From assembly GCF_900129305.1 (NCBI RefSeq), contig NZ_FQVB01000006.1:114109-178108 (forward strand): a stretch of 64,000 bases of DNA, in the 5' to 3' direction. Shown here piece by piece: positions 8,076-15,872 of the stretch (position 1 is its first letter; every line of letters starts with the position of its first letter). Source of the stretch: Desulfacinum infernum DSM 9756. GTDB taxonomy: Bacteria; Desulfobacterota; Syntrophobacteria; Syntrophobacterales; DSM-9756. The notes beneath the pieces were generated by a model. That model was not told the DNA's origin. It saw nothing but the letters and a program-made list of their open reading frames with translations, and did no database searches. The position numbers and the translations under genes are program-made.

Positions 8076-8694
8076 GAAGAAGAAATGGAATCTCCGCTGG
8101 CTTTGGGGCCTCGTGGTGTGCCTTCTGTGGGGTTGTTCCGACGGGAGGACGACGCAGGATGAGGCCCTGCGGGTGCCGAGGGGCTACGTTCCGGTGCTGG
8201 AATTCGTCCACAACGGGCGGCTCCTTCGCTTCGGGCCCTTCGTGGGATACTATTTCCGGCCGGAAGTCCCGGGAGACATGCGCCGCATCCGCCTGGTCTG
8301 CTTCAACGAACGGAATTTCTATTCTTCGGACGCCCCCGAAAACGCCCTGCTCTACGAAGGCGACGGGATTCTCACCGATCTCCCTCCAGCCGAAGCGCCC
8401 CTTCCCCGAGGAAAGGAGAGAATCCAACCCGTCTTTTTCCCGGACGCCCCCGCGGCGTGGCTCGAGTCGCGCCCGGAACCCCGCGACGCCTATGTGCATT
8501 TCCATTCGTGTCACGACGCCTCGGGGCCGGTCTCAACCGGATTTTGGATCCGGCACGTGGCCGTTCGGGACTTCTCCTACGACATGGGCGGCCGCGTCGG
8601 GCCCGGTAGTCCTCTCTACCATGCGGTGCGCAAGGGAGAAGACAGGGACTTCGCCCGGATCATCGAGTTCGACCGCGGCAAGAAAAAACCGTAA
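8068..8694 (+). CDS. Lipoprotein of unknown function in the sulfur operon
   Basis: 208 residues starting at ATG 8068 inside the end of the transporter gene. The N-terminus is a lipoprotein signal (LVVCLLWGCSDG) with the lipobox cysteine in LWGC. The mature part is mixed alpha/beta, with HFHSCHDA and GFWIRHVAVRDFSYD as its most distinctive patches. I do not recognise a family. Tight linkage with the rhodanese and YeeE/YedE genes suggests an envelope partner in sulfur handling, for example a docking or binding protein. This is inference only. Confidence 0.75.
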   Translation: MHEKKKWNLRWLWGLVVCLLWGCSDGRTTQDEALRVPRGYVPVLEFVHNGRLLRFGPFVGYYFRPEVPGDMRRIRLVCFNERNFYSSDAPENALLYEGDGILTDLPPAEAPLPRGKERIQPVFFPDAPAAWLESRPEPRDAYVHFHSCHDASGPVSTGFWIRHVAVRDFSYDMGGRVGPGSPLYHAVRKGEDRDFARIIEFDRGKKKP

Positions 8695-8789
8695 AGGGGG
8701 CCACGGGAAGATTGGCTGATCCACCCCTTTCCCGTGTGATAAAATATGATCCCGAAATCGTTCACCAGACAAAACAAGGAGAGGGCGCA

Positions 8790-9011
8790 ATGGCCGACTC
8801 AACGATTTCCGACTTGACCGTTGATGAGTTCAAGAAACTCATCCGAGAGGTGGTCCTTCAGACACTCTCGGAAATCTTCGGCGATCCAGATCAGGGTCTG
8901 GAACTTCGAGAAGAGTTTGAAGTCGAACTTCGGCGTGCTCTTGCTGCGGATGGCACACGCCAGACCAGACCCGCACAGGAAGTTGCCGCGAGACTCGGAC
9001 TCACGTGGTGA
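8790..9011 (+). CDS. Antitoxin of a type II toxin-antitoxin pair
   Basis: 73 residues from ATG 8790, preceded by CAAGGAGAGGGCGC; the frame is open back to 8712 but without a ribosome site. The sequence is helical and acidic (DLTVDEFKKLIREVVLQTL, then ELREEFEVELRRALA) and ends ARLGLTW. It lies three bases upstream of a RelE/ParE-type toxin, which identifies it as the antitoxin. A -10-like TAAAAT at 8740 is a possible promoter element. Antitoxins of this size often repress their own operon, but no DNA-binding domain is obvious. Confidence 0.72.
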   Translation: MADSTISDLTVDEFKKLIREVVLQTLSEIFGDPDQGLELREEFEVELRRALAADGTRQTRPAQEVAARLGLTW

Positions 9012-9014
9012 GAT

Positions 9015-9272
9015 ATGTTCCAGGTGGACTTCACCGCCGCAGCGGAAACCGATCTGGCGCGTCCAGACAAGCCGATTGCGCAACGGGTACTGAAAAAGTT
9101 GCGCTGGCTGGCCGAAAACTTTGACCTTATCACGCCAGAGACATTGACGGGGCCATGGACCAACCTGTTGAAGCTTCGCGTCGGCGATTACCGCGTGCTT
9201 TACTCCTGCGATCAAGACAAACAAAGGATTGTTGTCCTCTTCGTAAGGCATCGGCGCGAAGTCTACAAGTAG
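9015..9272 (+). CDS. RelE/ParE-family toxin
   Basis: 85 residues, a standard size for this superfamily. The pattern is classic: an N-terminal strand and helix (FQVDFTAAAETDLARPDKPI), the two-helix core, and the C-terminal sheet with LRVGDYRVLYSCDQDKQRI and VVLFVRHRREVY. RelE members cleave ribosome-bound mRNA and ParE members poison gyrase. The RHRREVY ending is more like RelE, but the target cannot be fixed by eye. It is coupled to the antitoxin gene just upstream. Confidence 0.85.
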   Translation: MFQVDFTAAAETDLARPDKPIAQRVLKKLRWLAENFDLITPETLTGPWTNLLKLRVGDYRVLYSCDQDKQRIVVLFVRHRREVYK

Positions 9273-9333
9273 CGAACCGGCCTTCGAGCGTCCTCACACA
9301 GTAGCGCCCCGGGCATCCAAACGCGGCATCGGC

Positions 9334-9481
9334 CTAGGACCTTGTCCGAGAACTCCCCCAACCGTCACTCCCGCGCAAGCGGGAGTCCATAAGTTGCCGG
9401 AAATCCTGGATCCCCGCTTCCGCGGGGATGACGAATGGGCGTTGAATGAGGCAAATTTGCCATTGCCGGACAGGCCCCTAG
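9334..9481 (+). mobile_element. 148-bp MITE-like element, family A copy 2
   Basis: Both ends are CTAG: CTAGGACCTTGTCCG on the left and CGGACAGGCCCCTAG on the right. Inside are the two hairpins CACTCCCGCGCAAGCGGGAG and ATCCCCGCTTCCGCGGGGAT. The right-hand CTAG contains the TAG stop codon of the minus-strand gene 9478-9789. Confidence 0.75.
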
Positions 9482-9789
9482 TCGTCCTCTTCGTCGGCGT
9501 TCCACCAGTCGTGGCAGGCGTCCTCGATGGCCTCCCGGGTTTCCGGGTCCACCCGGTCCCGGAGGCTCCAGGCCATCTCCACCCATTCTTCCATGATCCG
9601 GTGGGCCTCCACCTCGTCGCCCGCATCGTCCAGATCGCTCACCAGGTCCATGAGATCGGTGAGGGCCTCCCGCACCGGCCGGGGCCCCTCGCTGGAAGCC
9701 ATGGGGACCCCCGCCTTCACGTATTCCCAGCCCAGGAGCCCCGTCTCGGGTTCCCAGGACCACACGATGCGCTTCTTGCGTCGTCCCAC
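9478..9789 (-). CDS. Small acidic protein of unknown function
   Basis: 103 residues from GTG 9789, with AAAGGAGAGG upstream. It begins basic (MGRRKKRIVWSWEPETG), then is strongly acidic and helical (LTDLMDLVSDLDDAGDEVEA), and ends HDWWNADEEDD. No family is recognised. It follows the iron-type ABC permease by 27 bp on the same strand and may be the last gene of that operon. Its stop codon falls inside the end of a family A element, so the original C-terminus may have been altered by the insertion. Confidence 0.62.
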   Translation of the reverse strand: MGRRKKRIVWSWEPETGLLGWEYVKAGVPMASSEGPRPVREALTDLMDLVSDLDDAGDEVEAHRIMEEWVEMAWSLRDRVDPETREAIEDACHDWWNADEEDD

Positions 9790-9816
9790 GCTCCCCTCTC
9801 CTTTCGCAATGATCGC

Positions 9817-11511
9817 TCAGGCGCCTTCCGCCCGGACCTTCGTCAGTTGATTCCCCACGACCGTGGCCAGGACCACCAGGCCCGTGGACAGAAAGATCAT
9901 GAGAATTCCCAAGGCCGACAGCCTCCCCCACAGCCCGTCTTCGGCAAACCGGAGGATCTGCACCGCCAGCACTTCCGTCCCGGGCCTGGAGAGAACCACC
10001 GACAGGGTGAGTTCCCGAACGAACATGGTAGCCATCAGAATCCAGCCGGACACGATGCCGGGAACCAGCAGCGGAATGACGATGCGCCGAAGGGTCATCA
10101 CGGTGCCCGCGCCGCACACCCTCGACGATTCCTCCAGGTGATCGTGGATCTGGACGAAAGCGCTGGTCATGGGACGAACCCCGTAGGGCAGGTAGGTGGC
10201 GATGTATCCGATGAGAAGCGCCCAGATGGTGGCGTAGAGCGGGGTCTTGACGAAAAACCACATGAACCCCACGCCGATGACGATCCCTGGAAAGGAAAAG
10301 GAAAGAAAGGTCAAGGATTCCAGAAGACCCGCCGCCCGGCTCTTGATCTTCACAATGGCATAGGCGGCGAAGATGGAAAGGAGGGTTCCCAGGCTGGCCC
10401 CCACGACCCCGAGAAAGAGGCTGTTCTTGAGGGACAGGAGGGAGATGGGGTCGTGGAGGACCTCCGCATAATTCTTCCAGCTCATCATGGAAAGGGCCTT
10501 GGCCCCCGGCACCATGGAATAGGGCAGAACCGACGTATAGAAAAGCACCAGGACCGGAACCACGATGAGCACGAAGGACAGAACCCCCACCACGAAAAAG
10601 AGCGGCATGCGGGCCCCCTTGAGGTCGATGACCGTGGGCCGATAGCCGCGGCTGGAGATGGTGACGTATTTTTCACTTTCCGAGGTGAGGTAGCGGTAGA
10701 GGTAGATGAGGGAGACGGACGCCGCCAGGGCGCTCATGCCGATGGCCGCCGCCTTTCCGTAGTCCGCCACGTACCCGGTGGCGATCACCCGATAGATCTG
10801 GGTGGCCAGCACGTAGATCCGCCCCGGCATGCCGATGACCGACGGGACGGCGAAGGACGCCAGGCTGCGCACGATGACCAGAATAAAGGAAGCCAGGATG
10901 GCGGGCCGCAGGACCGGCAGGGTGACCCGCACCAGGGTTCTCCAATTGGACGCCCCGCACACTCGGGACGACTCCTCGAGAGAGACGTCGAAGGAGGCCA
11001 GGGCCGGCGCCAGAATGAGATAGGCGATGGGCAGGTCCAGCAACCCCTCCACCAGGATCATGCCCCGGAGGGTGTAGATGTTGAAAGGCGAATGCGACAG
11101 GCCGAAAAGATCGCGTGCCAGAAGGTTCAGGAGCCCGTTGCTGGGATTGAGGAGCAGCACCCAGCTCACCGAAAAGAGGATGTGGGGGATCATCATGGGC
11201 ACGATGGATAGCACCCGAAAGAGGAACTTGAAGGGGATATTGGTGCGCGTGTTGAGATAGGCCAGAAACAGGGCGAGCACCGTGGCGAAGATGGCCGAAC
11301 CCACGGTGAACACCGCCGTATTGACGAGGATCTCCCTGAAGTCCGGGTCGGTGTAGGCTTCCACATACTTTTGGATCGTGAAGCTCCCGAAGGCCCCCAG
11401 CCCTTTCGAGAAACTTCCCAAAACGAGCATGACCACAGGACAGACCGTGAGAAAACCCACCACGGCGATGAGCGACGGGGTGAGAAGCGTTCGTGCAGTG
11501 GGTCTTGTCAT
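9817..11511 (-). CDS. Iron(III)-type ABC transporter permease (fused double domain)
   Basis: 564 residues with about twelve membrane helices in two homologous halves, as in FbpB/AfuB/SfuB permeases. Each half has the EAA loop that docks the ATPase: LEESSRVCGASNWRTLVRVT in the first and LEESSRVCGAGTVMTLRRIV in the second. It overlaps the ATPase gene by four bases (ATGA), so the two are translated together. With its binding protein and ATPase it would import ferric iron, or possibly another small anion handled by this family such as phosphonate or thiamine. Confidence 0.9.
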   Translation of the reverse strand: MTRPTARTLLTPSLIAVVGFLTVCPVVMLVLGSFSKGLGAFGSFTIQKYVEAYTDPDFREILVNTAVFTVGSAIFATVLALFLAYLNTRTNIPFKFLFRVLSIVPMMIPHILFSVSWVLLLNPSNGLLNLLARDLFGLSHSPFNIYTLRGMILVEGLLDLPIAYLILAPALASFDVSLEESSRVCGASNWRTLVRVTLPVLRPAILASFILVIVRSLASFAVPSVIGMPGRIYVLATQIYRVIATGYVADYGKAAAIGMSALAASVSLIYLYRYLTSESEKYVTISSRGYRPTVIDLKGARMPLFFVVGVLSFVLIVVPVLVLFYTSVLPYSMVPGAKALSMMSWKNYAEVLHDPISLLSLKNSLFLGVVGASLGTLLSIFAAYAIVKIKSRAAGLLESLTFLSFSFPGIVIGVGFMWFFVKTPLYATIWALLIGYIATYLPYGVRPMTSAFVQIHDHLEESSRVCGAGTVMTLRRIVIPLLVPGIVSGWILMATMFVRELTLSVVLSRPGTEVLAVQILRFAEDGLWGRLSALGILMIFLSTGLVVLATVVGNQLTKVRAEGA

Positions 11512-12596
11512 CGCGTCACCAGAAAACAGTAGTTGGGATCAAAACGCACCCCGACCCGGTCCCCGCGGCGGACCCGGACGTCCGGATCGATCCGCGTGTT
11601 CAGGAGGGTTTCCCCCACCCTCACCTCGCCTTCGTGGGCCTCGCCCACAAAAACCAGAGACTCCACGACGCCGGAAAAGGTGTTGATTCCCTCGGCCAGC
11701 GGATCTGCAACCACCCGGATGAACTCGGGCCGGACGCACACCGTCACCTCATCCCCCCGGGCGACCTTGGGCCCCCTGGCCGCCAGGACCTTCCCGATGG
11801 GGGTTTCCACCGCCACCAGGTCCTCCTCCCGGGTCTCCACGGTTCCGGGAATGAGATTGGCCCGACCGATGAAATCGGCCACGAACGGATGCTCGGCCTG
11901 GAAGTAGATCTTTTGAGGCGATCCGATCTCCACGATCTGCCCGTCCTTCATGACCGCGATGGAATCGGAAAGCGACAGGGCCTCCACGCGGTCGTGGGTC
12001 ACATAGACGGCCGTGATGCCCAGTTCCGTCAGGAACTGCCGCAGCTCCTTTCGGGTTTCCTCCCGGAGCTTGGCGTCCAGGTTGCTCAAGGGCTCATCGA
12101 AAAGGATCACCTTGGGCTCCGCCACCAAGGCCCGGGCCAACGCCACCCGCTGCTGCTGGCCGCCGCTCAGCTTGGTGGCCGGACGGTTTTCCAGGGCGTC
12201 CAGCTGCACCAACTTGAGCACCGCGGCGACCTTGGAGCGGATTTCGTCTCGGGGCAGACGCCGCACCTGGAGCGGATAGGCCACGTTGTCGAACACGGTC
12301 ATGTGCGGCCAGATGGCATAAGTCTGGAAAACCATGCCCAAGCCCCGCTTTTCGGGAGGCACGAAGACTCCCTTCTCCCGGGACCACACCACCTCCTCCC
12401 CGATGGAGATCTCTCCCTCATCGGGAGATTCCAGCCCCACCAGGCACCGAAGGAGGGTCGTCTTGCCGCAGCCGCTGGGACCGAGGAGGGTGAAGATGTG
12501 GTTGGCCGGAACGGTGAGATCCACACGATCGAGGGCGTGGATCTTTTTGCCTTCCGATTCGTAGATCTTGGTCAGACCCGTGATGCGGATTTCCAT
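11508..12596 (-). CDS. Iron(III)-type ABC transporter ATP-binding protein
   Basis: 362 residues from ATG 12596; the frame is open further upstream but homology starts at MEIRITGLTKIYE. Visible motifs are Walker A LLGPSGCGKTTLLR, the Q-loop GMVFQTYAIWPHM, the signature LSGGQQQRVALARAL, Walker B VILFDEPLSNLDAKL and the switch His in YVTHDRVEAL. A C-terminal TOBE-like region follows (residues about 240-360). It powers the double-domain permease encoded next and fits the FbpC/AfuC/PotA class. Confidence 0.92.
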   Translation of the reverse strand: MEIRITGLTKIYESEGKKIHALDRVDLTVPANHIFTLLGPSGCGKTTLLRCLVGLESPDEGEISIGEEVVWSREKGVFVPPEKRGLGMVFQTYAIWPHMTVFDNVAYPLQVRRLPRDEIRSKVAAVLKLVQLDALENRPATKLSGGQQQRVALARALVAEPKVILFDEPLSNLDAKLREETRKELRQFLTELGITAVYVTHDRVEALSLSDSIAVMKDGQIVEIGSPQKIYFQAEHPFVADFIGRANLIPGTVETREEDLVAVETPIGKVLAARGPKVARGDEVTVCVRPEFIRVVADPLAEGINTFSGVVESLVFVGEAHEGEVRVGETLLNTRIDPDVRVRRGDRVGVRFDPNYCFLVTR

Positions 12597-12663
12597 GGGG
12601 GTGTGTCGCCCTTCACTCGGCCGGTCCGGCACCGGACCCGGACCGGCCGCTGCGTTGGATCCG

Positions 12664-13662
12664 TCAGGAAGCTTGGAAGATCTTCTTGAACTCGGCTCCC
12701 CACTGCTTGATCTCATCATCGGAAAGGATGCGCACGGGAAGCACCTTCGCCTTGTCCATTCCCTCGATGGGCGGGAAGACCCCCGGATGGAGCACGTATT
12801 CGCCCACCTTGTCCGCCAGAAGCTGCATGGCCTTCTTGGAAAGCCAGTAGTCCATGAAGAGCTTGGCCGCGTTGGGATGGGGAGCGGTCTTGGCGATGGC
12901 GATGCCTCGGGGCGTGCCCAGAAGGGGCTGGTCCACCTGGGCCCACGCCAGGGGCGCCGGCGCCTTGGTGATGATGTACTTGGGCATGGAGATGGCGATC
13001 TTTTTCTGGCCGCTTTCCACCGGTGCCGGGGTGGGCCCGAAGGACTTGACGAACATGGGCCGGTTGGCGGCCAGGCCCTTCAGGAAGTCGCGCCACGCCG
13101 CCTCGCTGGGAAAGACCTTTTCCTTCAAGCCCACCAGCCAGGAAATGGTGGTGGCGTGGGTGGAGGGATCGGGCATGACGATCTGGTCCTTCCACTTGGG
13201 ATCCGTCAGGTCTTCATAGCGCTTGGGGACATCTTCCGGCTTCACCAGCTCCTTGTTGTAGATGAGGGCCACGTATTCGATGCCGAAAATCTGGATCGTA
13301 TCGTCCTGGCGGGTCCAGTCCGGATAGGACTGGGCGGCCGGAGGCGCGTAGGGGGCCAGAACGCCCTGTTCCTTCAAATAGTTCATGATGGGAAGGGGCG
13401 CCTGAAGAACGTCCGCCATGAGTTTTCCCGCCTGGAACTCGGTGAGCACCGTGGCCAGGTACTTGGAGGTGGACACCCGGGTGTAGAGCCCCTTCACGCC
13501 CGTATCCTGACTGAAGGTCTCCACGATGGGCTCGATGGCCGTGATGTTGGCGTAGAAATTCACCTCCCCTTCCGCCTTGGCCTTTTCCAGCAAGGCCGGA
13601 TCCTGGGCCAACGCCGTGGACGAAACAAGGAAAACCATCAAGAGGAAAAGGATCTTCTTCAT
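12664..13662 (-). CDS. Iron(III)-type ABC transporter substrate-binding protein
   Basis: 332 residues with a signal peptide (KKILFLLMVFLVSSTALA) and a preceding AGGAAGGAGG ribosome site. The mature protein has the FbpA/AfuA pattern: EGEVNFYANITAIEPIVETF, DVLQAPLPIMNYLKEQG, EYVALIYNKELVKPEDVPKR and the late PNAAKLFMDYWLSKKAMQLL. These proteins bind ferric iron or a small ligand in the periplasm. It is the first gene of a three- or four-gene operon with the ATPase and permease. The ligand is inferred from family only. Confidence 0.9.
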   Translation of the reverse strand: MKKILFLLMVFLVSSTALAQDPALLEKAKAEGEVNFYANITAIEPIVETFSQDTGVKGLYTRVSTSKYLATVLTEFQAGKLMADVLQAPLPIMNYLKEQGVLAPYAPPAAQSYPDWTRQDDTIQIFGIEYVALIYNKELVKPEDVPKRYEDLTDPKWKDQIVMPDPSTHATTISWLVGLKEKVFPSEAAWRDFLKGLAANRPMFVKSFGPTPAPVESGQKKIAISMPKYIITKAPAPLAWAQVDQPLLGTPRGIAIAKTAPHPNAAKLFMDYWLSKKAMQLLADKVGEYVLHPGVFPPIEGMDKAKVLPVRILSDDEIKQWGAEFKKIFQAS

Positions 13663-13712
13663 GGCCGGACCTCCTTCCTAAAGGTTTGAGACATCCCGAG
13701 CCCTTTTCCAGC

Positions 13713-13741
13713 ATCCTAAAGGAAACCCGCCCGGCGCACAA
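13713..13741 (-). promoter_or_regulatory. Possible promoter of the iron-type ABC operon
   Basis: Read on the minus strand: TTGTGC, 17 bases, TAGGAT. The -10 matches the consensus at four of six positions and the -35 at three. It lies about 50 bases upstream of the binding-protein start. Confidence 0.35.
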
Positions 13742-13842
13742 GAACGGCCGCATCCCGGCGTCGATTTGCCAACCGTCTGTAAAGGAGCGACCGCATTGCA
13801 ATTCCCGACGTGCGAAAAAGGCATCCGGGTCAAGCGCCCGGC

Positions 13843-13891
13843 CGAAAGGCGCCCATGAGGCGCCGCACGCGTTGACACCGGGCGCCTTTCG
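13843..13891. promoter_or_regulatory. Perfect 12-bp inverted repeat upstream of the ABC operon
   Basis: CGAAAGGCGCCC (13843-13854) and GGGCGCCTTTCG (13880-13891) are exact complements separated by 25 bases, which themselves contain GGCGCC. It lies about 100 bases upstream of the proposed promoter. It could be an operator or the end of an RNA leader; no U-tract follows, so it is not an obvious terminator. Confidence 0.45.
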
Positions 13892-14041
13892 TTCCAAGGT
13901 AAGGGCTCGGGGTGCCCAGAGGATGTTTCCCCTGTCTGCGTTTTTTCGCGTTCGTTCGCGGCTCCCTTTGACTTGACCGGCAGGGCGACCCGTTCGCTCT
14001 CCCGGAAAAAACCCTCGACTCACGGAGGTGACGAGCCGGCC

Positions 14042-15280
14042 ATGACGCTTTTTCAGATCATCTCCATCCTCATCACCGTTTCAGCGCTCTTCAGCTATCT
14101 CAACCACCGCTTCATCCGGCTTCCCACCACCATCGGGGTCATGGCCATCTCGCTTCTGGGCTCCCTGGCGCTCGTGGCGGCGGGCCCCTTTTCCTTGGGA
14201 CTGCAGCAGGAAGCGGTCCGGCTCGTTCGGAGCATCGATTTCGACGAAACCTTGCTCCACGGCATGCTCAGCTTTCTCCTCTTCGCCGGAGCCCTCCACA
14301 TCGACCTGGAGGCTCTGGCCCGCCGAAAGTGGATCATCACCGTTCTGGCCACCGTGGGAACGGCCCTGGCAACGGTCCTGAACGGCCTGGGCACCTGGTT
14401 CGTGTCCCAATGGCTCGATTTGAACCTTCCGTTTCTCAGCTGCCTTCTCTTCGGGGCCCTCATCGCCCCGACGGACCCCATCGCGGTGCTGGGCATCCTG
14501 CGAAAGGCGGGCGTTCCCGAAAGCGTGGAGACCAAGATCTGCGGGGAGTCCCTCTTCAACGACGGGGTGGCCGTGGTCATCTTCATCATCCTCTTGGAAC
14601 TGACCCGAGATCCCGCCGCCGCCACCCTGTCCCACGCCCTGGGCCTCTTCGTCAAGGAAGCCCTGGGAGGCGTCGCCTACGGCCTCGTGATCGGGTGGAT
14701 CGCCTACCTCATGCTCAAGAGCATCGACGAGTATCAGGTGGAGGTGCTCATCACCCTGGCGCTGGTGTCGGGAGGCTACGCGCTGGCCGATGCACTGCAC
14801 ATCTCCGGGCCCATCGCCATCGTGGTGGCGGGCCTCCTCATCGGAAACCCCGGCCGCATGCTGGCCATGTCGGAACAAACCCGCCGGCACCTGGACACGT
14901 TCTGGGAACTGGTGGACGAGGTGCTGAACGTGGTGCTCTTCGTGCTCATCGGCCTGGAAGTGCTGGCGCTTGACTGGACCCGCCTCCACCTCACGACGGG
15001 CCTCCTGCTGATCCCCCTGGTCCTCGCGTCCCGGCTTGTGAGCGTCTCGCTTCCGGTGGTTTTGCTGCGACCCTTCACCAGATTCAGCCCGGGGGTGATT
15101 CGCATCCTCACCTGGGGAGGCCTGCGCGGCGGCATCTCGGTGGCCATGGCCCTCTCGCTGCCTCCGGGGCCCGCCCGGGACCCGATCCTGACGGCCACCT
15201 ACGTGGTGGTGGTCTTTTCCATCCTCGTTCAGGGCCTCACGGTGGAAAAGGTGGTGCGCTCGGTGGAACATCGCGAATGA
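14042..15280 (+). CDS. Na+/H+ antiporter, CPA1/NhaP type
   Basis: 412 residues from ATG 14042, with CGGAGGTGA upstream; the open frame begins at 13973 but that extension lacks a ribosome site. About twelve membrane helices are predicted. Family motifs include LFGALIAPTDPIAVLGILRK, which holds the ion-binding aspartates, CGESLFNDGVAVVIFIILLE with the ND pair, and LTWGGLRGGISVAMALSLP near the C-terminus. It would exchange Na+ (or K+) for H+ at the inner membrane for pH and sodium homeostasis. The short C-terminal tail is usual for bacterial CPA1 antiporters. Confidence 0.93.
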   Translation: MTLFQIISILITVSALFSYLNHRFIRLPTTIGVMAISLLGSLALVAAGPFSLGLQQEAVRLVRSIDFDETLLHGMLSFLLFAGALHIDLEALARRKWIITVLATVGTALATVLNGLGTWFVSQWLDLNLPFLSCLLFGALIAPTDPIAVLGILRKAGVPESVETKICGESLFNDGVAVVIFIILLELTRDPAAATLSHALGLFVKEALGGVAYGLVIGWIAYLMLKSIDEYQVEVLITLALVSGGYALADALHISGPIAIVVAGLLIGNPGRMLAMSEQTRRHLDTFWELVDEVLNVVLFVLIGLEVLALDWTRLHLTTGLLLIPLVLASRLVSVSLPVVLLRPFTRFSPGVIRILTWGGLRGGISVAMALSLPPGPARDPILTATYVVVVFSILVQGLTVEKVVRSVEHRE

Positions 15281-15380
15281 GCGGGCGGGGATAAACCCCG
15301 CCCCTACCCGAGAGGTCAACGTATTTCTGCTGGGGCGTGCTTTATGCCCGCCCATCGGAACCGCGCGTTAAGAAAGAGTC
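15281..15380 (+). repeat. Dispersed palindromic repeat family E, copy 2
   Basis: GCGGGCGGGGATAAACCCCG opens the unit, CCGAGAGGTC follows, and GGGGCGTGCTTTATGCCCGC forms the second hairpin. It abuts the TGA stop of the antiporter gene and may act as a 3' hairpin for that mRNA. Confidence 0.65.
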
Positions 15381-15550
15381 AGCCAACTAATATGAAAGAG
15401 AACCGCGAATGAACGCGAATAGACGCAAATCTTTTTAGTTGTAGGAACTGCGAAGGCTGCAATGAGGATGCCCGGCAATGCAAGGGGCGCGCAGCGACTC
15501 ATAGAGAATGGCATATCGCGGCGTTCCGACAAATGCCCGTGCTCCGGCCC

Positions 15551-15596
15551 GCTCTTTCATCCATGCGGGGTGGCGCAAGGGGGACCATGACCGTTA
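15551..15596 (+). repeat. 46-bp repeat family D, copy 1
   Basis: It reads GCTCTTTCATCCATGCGGGG ... ACCATGACCGTTA. A second direct copy is at 15743-15788 and an inverted copy at 17187-17232, so the MFS gene is bracketed. Confidence 0.6.
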
Positions 15597-15742
15597 ATGT
15601 GAAAGAACGGCATAGGCCCGACTCGCAATCTGTAGGAGCGGCGCAGGCCGCGATGAGGGTGGCCGACAACTCAACAACCGCGCGGCCACGCAAAGAAAAT
15701 CGCGCCTTGCGGCGCTCCCACAAAAAGCCCTTGCTTGGACCT

Positions 15743-15788
15743 GCTCTTTCATCCATGGGGGGTGGCGCTCGGACGACCATGATCGTTA
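15743..15788 (+). repeat. 46-bp repeat family D, copy 2
   Basis: GCTCTTTCATCCATGGGGGG ... ACCATGATCGTTA; nearly identical to the copy 192 bases upstream. It ends 84 bases before the MFS start. Confidence 0.6.
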
Positions 15789-15872
15789 GAAAAGAATCTC
15801 TTGCAGGGCGGTGATCAAAAGCTGTTTCAGGACAACCCACTGGGCGGTGTCCCGGCGAGAAAGGAGGAGGAG

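Larger units (their letters stand above)
13663..14041. other. Divergent intergenic region with a long inverted repeat
   Basis: The gap lies between the iron-type ABC operon (minus) and the Na+/H+ antiporter (plus). It contains a possible minus-strand promoter at 13713-13741 and a perfect 12-bp inverted repeat at 13843-13891. The open frames here do not resemble genes. Confidence 0.5.
15281..15872. other. 592-bp intergenic region filled with dispersed repeats
   Basis: It starts directly after the antiporter stop with a family E element (15281-15380). Next come a GAACGCGAATAGACGCAAAT stretch, two family D units (15551-15596 and 15743-15788), and GTAGGAGCGGC...GGCCGCGATG palindromes at about 15631-15665. 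No gene is supported. Confidence 0.6.

Noticed and set aside
12597..12663. N-terminal extension of the iron-type ATPase back to 12719
   Set aside because: The extra residues overlap the end of the binding-protein gene and are low-complexity; ABC homology begins at ATG 12596.
15413..15800. Short open frames between the antiporter and the MFS transporter
   Set aside because: They consist of repeat sequence, lack ribosome sites, and read similarly in several frames.
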